The translations under genes were made by a program, and so were the position numbers. 64,000 nucleotides of DNA from Malachius bipustulatus (taxonomy: Eukaryota > Arthropoda > Insecta > Coleoptera > Melyridae). The stretch is from positions 14,443,144-14,507,143 of the forward strand of contig OU342634.1 of NCBI GenBank assembly GCA_910589415.1. Reading direction: 5' to 3'. The notes beneath the pieces were generated by a model. The model had not been told where the DNA came from. It did no database searches and worked only from the letters and a program-made list of their open reading frames with translations. Shown one piece after another: positions 58,306 through 64,000 of the stretch (position 1 is its first letter; the number at the start of each line of letters is the position of its first letter).

Positions 58306-60640
58306 AGATACGATTCCAGAACTTCAAGTAATTTTTTTGATATCACTGGTCAAGCTGGATGACTGGAATAAACTGGTTCTCTATTCTAGGTAGCGGTGTT
58401 GTCAGATTCGTAGATTTACAGATATTTCGTCTTGTTTCTAGTAACAATAAAGTATTGAACATACGAAAGTTGTTCATATGAAAATGTAATCACGAATATA
58501 TCGAGGAATCGAATTTTTATTAGAAATCGAGATATGCAGTTATTAATAGTCCTGTATTACTTCAATTAGATCGTGATGTAAGAGAGTCGTTAAAAGTGGA
58601 AGTTAAGGCATCATTATTGTGTACTAGAAGATTTTACGTTCTTAAATTGGAAACGACGTTAACTGATGCGGGACAAAAAGAAAAACGAAAATATCTCGGC
58701 GTAACTTCCGAGAGCTTCAGGAAGTTTACATTGCAAACATGGTTTGAAACTTTACAGTTATTAGTGTTTTATGGTTTTCTTTGCAGAAAAAATTTTCTCA
58801 AGTAAATCCTCTAACAAGTCAATTAATACGTTGACGCCATTGACGCCCCTAATTTGGGCATTGAGCTTCATTATCGCACTAGTGTCATAAAATTAGTCAT
58901 AAAACTTAACATTAGTGGGGTTTTAACCACCTCATGCAAGCAGAAGAATTTAGGTCATATATTATTCATTTATGTCACCAAAATACAATTTCTGACCAAT
59001 AATAAAAACCTGGTTGTCTAACTTAATACAGAAAATATAATAAAAATTCAGAAGTTCCTGATAGTATCGATTCAGATTTAGCAGATTTCCTGGTATATTT
59101 GATAAAATTTTACCCATTGTGATGACTGATGACTGTTGGAGTGAATCAGAGCTTTCAAAACATTAATTCCGAAGTTACTTAGACAGTTGTGAAATCCGAG
59201 CGAAAACTCGTAATCAGTAAATGCACTTCACTGGAAATGAACCCTTCACCCGAATTTTCTGGGTTAATAATTCAATAAATGACCATCTATTAAGGAACCT
59301 GCCTGAGTTTCCGCAGAATCTTAATTAACTTGATGGTGTACTCAGGAATTTAATGGCCGTTGTCTTCGTAGTCGCTTGCGAGTTTAATTTAGAAATTATG
59401 GTGTGCAAAAGATTCTAAAGGAGCGCTTTTAGATAGTGACATTTTTACTTAACCCGGTTAATCCCGAACTTTCACTTTTATACGGATGGTCATAATACCT
59501 AATAGAAGTCAGGGTTGAATTTATAATGAGAAACGGATGATAAAAATCTCCGATAAGTCAGGAATAATTAGTAGATTTTGATTAATTTCCATTTTTCGGT
59601 TTTAGGGAAAGTAAAACCAGATAAAATATAATCACGGTAAGAGGTAGGGGATGGATTTTTAATAACGAAATATAGGTATTGGAATTCTCAGCTCATCAAT
59701 CTTATGTATTCGTTGTTTTATACAAACAAATATTGTTTCATATTCATGAAAATATCTGTGATTGCTTCGTAAATCCAAGATAATCCCAGCTGATTTTTAT
59801 TAGCATCCCGTAAAAACGAACCCTTATGTGGAGAATTGATTATTTATCTATCTGCCACAGCCGATTTTCTCAGGAATATTTTAAATTTGCCATTACAGTT
59901 ATAAAACTTGTGTTGGGTTGATTTGAAAAAAATTGGGAAGAGAAATTATTAGTTCCTTCTCAGTTAACCAGATAGACTTTGTCGCCTCCCTTTACCTCCG
60001 ACCACCCTGGGCTGAACGATTTTTGTATCAGTACTATCTACACATAAATAGAGTAAAGGAAGACATAAATTAAGGAATAAATCAAGCGTAATTGGTAGTT
60101 TCTATCCTTTCATCATTTGGATTACAGTCGACATTGGCGGACAAAGCTGATGATGTTTGCAAATGCGAGTGCATCATCTATTGATAAACGACCTTATCTT
60201 TGTCTCTTTCAGTTAGTTCGGGCTTTGCGTCGGGTTTGGCTGCAAACTGCAATGCAAACGTACAAACAACTGAACGCCAGAGGATTTTAATGATGAATAA
60301 TTTCCTATTGTCTACTCCGAGTCCGTAAGCTCTGCTCTAGTGTGCTTGCAAACTTGCATTATTAAACTACGGCGCGTTGTTTTCAGCGGCTTATCTCAGC
60401 GGTTAAATCTAACTTTTGGAACAATTCTCCATTGTTTTGTATCGAGGCGGGAGCAGAGCTCTTTAAACGATCGCCTTTTAATGTGTTTTACAAATTTTAT
60501 GCTCTCGATTATTGTTAGTATTACTTTACAGGTCAACTATTTTGAACGATTTGCTTATTATATTTCAATATTTCGCCATCAAGACTCACCTTTCCATATC
60601 TTGAACTAGCCTTACCATTTTCTCTGATAGGTGGTACTGT
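58306..60640. other. non-coding stretch
   Basis: Mostly AT-rich. 60180-60500 is less AT-rich with an 89-codon frame (60340-60609) of no recognised family. Nothing else could be supported. Confidence 0.4.
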
Positions 60641-60643
60641 GAT

Positions 60644-60666
60644 AGAGGGACCAAATAGGTCCCTCT
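60644..60666. other. perfect 9-bp hairpin
   Basis: AGAGGGACC-AAATA-GGTCCCTCT. There is no T run after it. It lies about 170 bp before the GC-rich island. Confidence 0.6.
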
Positions 60667-60699
60667 GGAAATAAATATGCTCTCTGAGAATATTATTAT

Positions 60700-61190
60700 G
60701 ATATCCGATAGAAGTGCGTTCAAGGAGGATGTCGTCAAAATACCAATCTTGGAATGCGACGCGGACGGATGTGGAGACTTTAACGTGAGGCGTAGAAAAC
60801 CACTTTATATTTGTTTATAAAATAAGGATGAGCGACTGTGCGCGTACGGCAGGAACGAGAGAAGAGAAGAAGCGGACCCCGGACCCTCGGGTGGCCGTGA
60901 GGAGAGGAGGCAGTAGAAAGTTGGTTCTCGGTGTGGAGAGATCGAGATTGAAGAGCTGGGATGTCGCGTCTGGGTGCGTGCGAGAGCATCGAAGCGGACG
61001 ACTCACGGGATGGACTGCAGCATGGGAACCATGCCTAAGAAAAAGGGGGTCGCAAAACCGATCGCTAAGGCCACACTGCCGACTGGCCGGAAGAGTGCGG
61101 AGGGTGCCCACCGTCGTGGAAATCCCACGGAGCCCTACAGTAGCCGCGCTGCCTAGAGAAGTTGCTCCCGGTAAATCTAGTTAAGCTTCC
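60700..61190 (+). other. GC- and CpG-rich island with overlapping open frames
   Basis: The base composition changes sharply from the surrounding AT-rich DNA at about 60750 and returns after 61180. Open frames overlap: plus 60828-61184 (118 codons, Arg-rich), plus 60974-61156 (60 codons, containing MPKKKGVAKPIAKATLPTGR) and minus 60815-61111. None has a motif I recognise. A possible splice donor (CCG|GTAAAT) follows the short frame at about 61169. It could be a first exon or promoter island of a host gene, or the 5' UTR of a retroelement. Confidence 0.4.
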
Positions 61191-62239
61191 CGTCTTATTA
61201 TTATTTTATTTATGCGTCAAGTGTATTTACAATCATTATGTTATTTATGTGGCAATACATTAGGTAATCAATTCGGCTTATTACAATTATTTGTTATATA
61301 TTCAAGGCCAAGCTTGTGTATGTGTGCGTCTCGTTTTTGTTCATTTGCATTTTAGATAGTTACCTATAACAAAGTAACGGATGCCCACGACACACGACAG
61401 AAACATACGAAACAATCCGATAGTCCCGTTAGGTGATCCCACGGTAATGAGTCTTCCCCAAATGGTAGGTGCTCTCCCGAACTTCCAAATACTCCAACTT
61501 TCAAATACACGGTGTCCTGGGTGGCAGTTTAAGGATTGCGATACGGAATCAAGTTTTTTTTTTTATATTAAAGTTTCCCACGTGTTGGGCCCCGTTTGGC
61601 GTCACGAGGGTATAAACATTGGGGTATGGTTTTGCAACTACGCGGTATGGTCCTGCATAGAGGAGGGCGAATTTACGGCTGAAATTTTCGATGGCCATGG
61701 CGCTTGAGTGTGTGTGGGTCTTTATGGCAATTGTTACAAAGGCGGCTTGTATGTGTGTCGTCCCAAAATATGTGCGACGCTAAATTCCGATCTCGAGGGG
61801 CTGTACGCAATTTACGGATGATCTTTCAAAAGATCAAAAGGTAGTTAATAATTATGGTAGTACCAATTTTGGAAATAGTTGTGTAAAATATTTTGCAAAC
61901 CGTATAACAAACCAGTGACAAATAATTAAAGACTTAAATTTTGCACAAATTTAATTATTTATCCTTTTGAGAGCAGTTCCCAGTCAATGCGAAAGCCCTA
62001 ATTATTGTAATAGGTAACTACCCATAAACCCTGCAAACTTCCTGACAAAGGAAAAATAAATACTTCTTCCACGTAATTCTCCCAGACTGATTTTATGGTC
62101 ACCGATAAACTACACTTTTATTCTTTTATAAACTTCTAGAAATTGCTCATAGGACCTTCTTAGTACACCCTACAGCTCTAATTATCTACCAGCAGTAGTC
62201 TATTTTCATTACAAAACAAAAAGATGCTTTAGGTGGTGG
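61191..62239. other. stretch without recognised gene
   Basis: The plus-strand 108-codon frame at 61381-61707 lies in moderately GC-rich sequence and has no recognised domain. It could be transposon-derived. The remainder is AT-rich. Confidence 0.4.
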
Positions 62240-62279
62240 AAATTTGATTACGGAGTAGTACAATGTATGAGCATACAAG

Positions 62280-62800
62280 TCCAGATAAAAAGAAGAGTTG
62301 CTTCAAATGTGGAAAAAAGGGTCACACAGCAAAAAATGCGGAAACGCCGATGTTCTTATATTATGTAGCAGAAGCGGTTATTTGCACCTGATAACAAACA
62401 AACTGACAACTAAAACCTTGAGGTTCCTGCAGATCAATGTTGACAGAGCCCGAACGGCACACAACCTAATTGAAGCGGAAATGAGGAAATCCAAAAAAAA
62501 AAAAACGTAGTTCTGGAACAGGAAGCAAACAAGAAACGAGTCTCAAATAGCCCAAGAATAGTGTGCGATGAAGAGTATGATAGCTTCATAATGGTAAAAA
62601 GAAACGTTCTAATAGCCGGAGGACGTAAAAGATAGAGATTTGTTGGGGATGATCTGGTGAATTTGACGGCACTGTCGCGTTATTTTTCCTCAAACAGAAA
62701 TCAGGTGGTATTCTAGAGATTCAGGATGACTTCAATGCTAAAACCACAACATCTGGCTCAATAATACCAACGGGCAATAATTTTCTGTTGCAGTAGCCTA
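62280..62800 (+). pseudogene. ORF1 zinc knuckle and ORF2 endonuclease start (R1-like)
   Basis: CFKCGKKGHTAK near 62300 is a CCHC knuckle whose last Cys is shifted out of frame by one base. LRFLQINVDRARTAHNLIEA (about 62420-62480) is the typical N-terminus of R1-type endonuclease ('lrilQiNl.rsr.A..ll'). A run of 12 A at about 62493 disturbs the frame. RIVCDEEYDSFIMVKRNVLI and a 'DDFNAKTTTSGS' block (the 'GDfNAkS..WGs' motif) follow in shifted frames. Confidence 0.75.
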
Positions 62801-63179
62801 GCTTTGTGCTGGAAAGTTAACTAGACATAAGATTCTTTCACTGCACACAATAACATCTATATATGTCGAGAATATGGAGAAGAGCGACACCACGTTCAAG
62901 GGGTGGAAAGCGAGTAAGAGTCTCAGGATCTTTGAGGATTGATGCAAGATGTCTCTTCGAGACATATATTACGGCGCAAGCGGCAATAAACCCGAAAAGC
63001 TTGTTCACGGCCTCACTTAATTACATAGTAAAGCTGAAGAAAAAGCCGGAGTATGCGTTTATGAGTAAATTAGGCGAGTAAGCGTTCAGTTGGCTGCCCC
63101 AAAGACCAAGATGGTATTACTAGAGGGAAGAAGAAATTTGAAACATCTTGAAATCTATTTTGGACGGGGGAGGGGCATG

Positions 63180-63495
63180 ATGACCAGCCAGACGTCAATA
63201 AAGTACTTAGGAGTACATATAGATAAAGATGCCAGGATCAGGGATCACGTCAAGTAAATATGTGCGAAAGCGAAGAACGCCCCTAGGCCTGGTTACCGCG
63301 GTTACCTCAAGTATGCTATATGGAACACCAGTATGGGAGAGAGCTCTTAAATACAAATATTGTGTACATCTAATAAAACGAGTAAATAGGACAATGGTAA
63401 CCAGGGTGACCAGCGCAAATAGGACCGTGGAGATAGAGGCTGTCCTCGCGATAGCTGTTGTGCCCCTAATGGTGCTCAAAGTTCAGGCGTGATCC
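63180..63495 (+). pseudogene. RT thumb/connection fragment (R1-like)
   Basis: SVKYLGVHIDKDARIRDHVK occurs in one frame near 63195-63255. Then, in another, LGLVTAVTSSMLYGTPVWER and KYKYCVHLIKRVNRTMVTRV, ending IEAVLAIAVVPLMVLKVQA. These match the 'yLGv.ld......H', 'yG.pVW' and 'q+....ri..ayrTvs..A..viagi.Pi.l' blocks of R1-clade elements. There are two frameshifts. Confidence 0.8.
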
Positions 63496-63500
63496 AGGAT

Positions 63501-64000
63501 ACAACGATTTAAAGGACCCGGATTTAAATGACAAGCCAAACATGAACTCTACCGGAGATCATGAAAGATGTGTGCAGTATGAGGGGTGGACTAAGACTTG
63601 GATCTTAACAATCTAATCACATGAATAAAGAAAGAGGTCTGGCTACCCACACCTCTTTCTTTAGGTTTTTTCTTCGAATAAAAGAAGAAACAACCTCATA
63701 ACGTCCTCTTCATAGGATGTGACCCAGGTATTGAAGACACTTCCCTCCGAATGTCAGCAGTATTTACTTTATCCCAAGCGGTCCAGATTTCGTCTTTCAT
63801 TTTGTTCAAGAAACGAGGAGAATTCGTCTGTGGGCGTGAATTCTCGCTCCCGTGAATGATAAGGAAAATAAAGCAGAGCTGTACTACAGCCCTGAGCCGA
63901 AGGTTGAGGTCGCGATTTTGTACAATATCATAGGGGGTCCCACGTTTTTCCCAATTTCCAATTTCCCAATTCTTTATCTCGACCTTTGCGTTGATTAGTT
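63501..64000. other. stretch with a hairpin and a possible transposase tail
   Basis: 'taaagaaagaggt' near 63627 pairs with 'acctctttcttta' near 63650 (13-bp stem). On the minus strand 63700-63815 reads FLNKMKDEIWTAWDKVNTAD followed by IRREVSSIP, faintly like the C-terminus of Tc1/mariner transposases. This is not strong enough to call as a gene. Confidence 0.3.

Larger units (their letters stand above)
62240..63500 (+). mobile_element. decayed R1-like non-LTR retrotransposon (ORF1 end, ORF2 fragments)
   Basis: In order: a zinc-knuckle end of ORF1, the start of ORF2 endonuclease, a few endonuclease blocks, then a jump to RT thumb and connection. Large internal deletions shorten it to about 1.2 kb. 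The arrangement ORF1 knuckle immediately followed by ORF2 endonuclease start fits R1/TRAS-type elements. Exact ends were not found. Confidence 0.7.

Noticed and set aside
61570..61610. Reverse complement slightly like an LTR-retrotransposon primer-binding region
   Set aside because: The match is partial and no LTR or gag/pol was seen on either side.
1..64000. CRISPR array, prokaryotic operons or phage
   Set aside because: Tandem repeats here are satellites with 150-155-bp units and no short spaced repeats; gene content and composition are eukaryotic.

Overview
The window looks like a repeat-rich, AT-rich insect genome; a beetle or similar lineage is a guess from the mix of repeats. No intact host gene could be recognised in 64 kb. 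Almost everything that can be read as protein is the decayed remains of non-LTR retrotransposons. Almost everything that is structured but non-coding is satellite DNA, a SINE, palindromic TA-inserting DNA elements, or ribozyme-bearing retroelements. All coordinates come from reading by eye, and no alignments were run.

Layout. 1-972 is a degenerate ~153-bp satellite. It resumes at about 5606, so the 4.6 kb between looks like one old insertion. That block holds a 5'-truncated I-like retrotransposon with a (TAA)n tail and 12-bp target-site duplication (TSD) at 2129-2885, and a small array of hairpin repeats at 4416-4760. 8000-9900 has the 3' end of an RNase H-bearing non-LTR element followed by an endonuclease fragment of another. 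12764-14464 is an 849-bp palindrome inserted with a TA duplication inside a second, ~850-bp palindrome. More palindromic elements lie at 16852-17870, 19557-20196, 26395-27330 and 53311-54267. 33237-35990 is a minus-strand nest: an internally deleted I-like element inserted inside another non-LTR element. 41811-43545 is a 155-bp satellite with a 3-mer higher-order repeat. 46640-48235 and 57360-58110 hold further reverse transcriptase debris. 49633-49901 is a tRNA-derived SINE with a 14-bp TSD. 49930-51360 is a minus-strand RTE-like element. 62240-63500 is an R1-like element.

The most interesting content is at 50688-51062 and 54285-55140. These are two non-coding elements, each flanked by a 12-bp direct duplication, that carry complete type I hammerhead ribozymes. 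There are three intact-looking cores: 50825-50894 (+), 54367-54430 (-) and 54956-55018 (+), plus a dead half copy. Each has CUGAUGA, a stem II, GAA, a 3-bp stem III with a GUC cleavage triplet, and a stem I with an internal loop. The two elements share flanking sequence, yet their ribozyme stems differ by paired changes, which argues that the fold has been maintained. The second element is built from a 441-bp head-to-tail partial repeat plus an inverted copy. That architecture is typical of Penelope-like pseudo-LTRs or of copies made from circular or concatemeric RNA (retrozymes).
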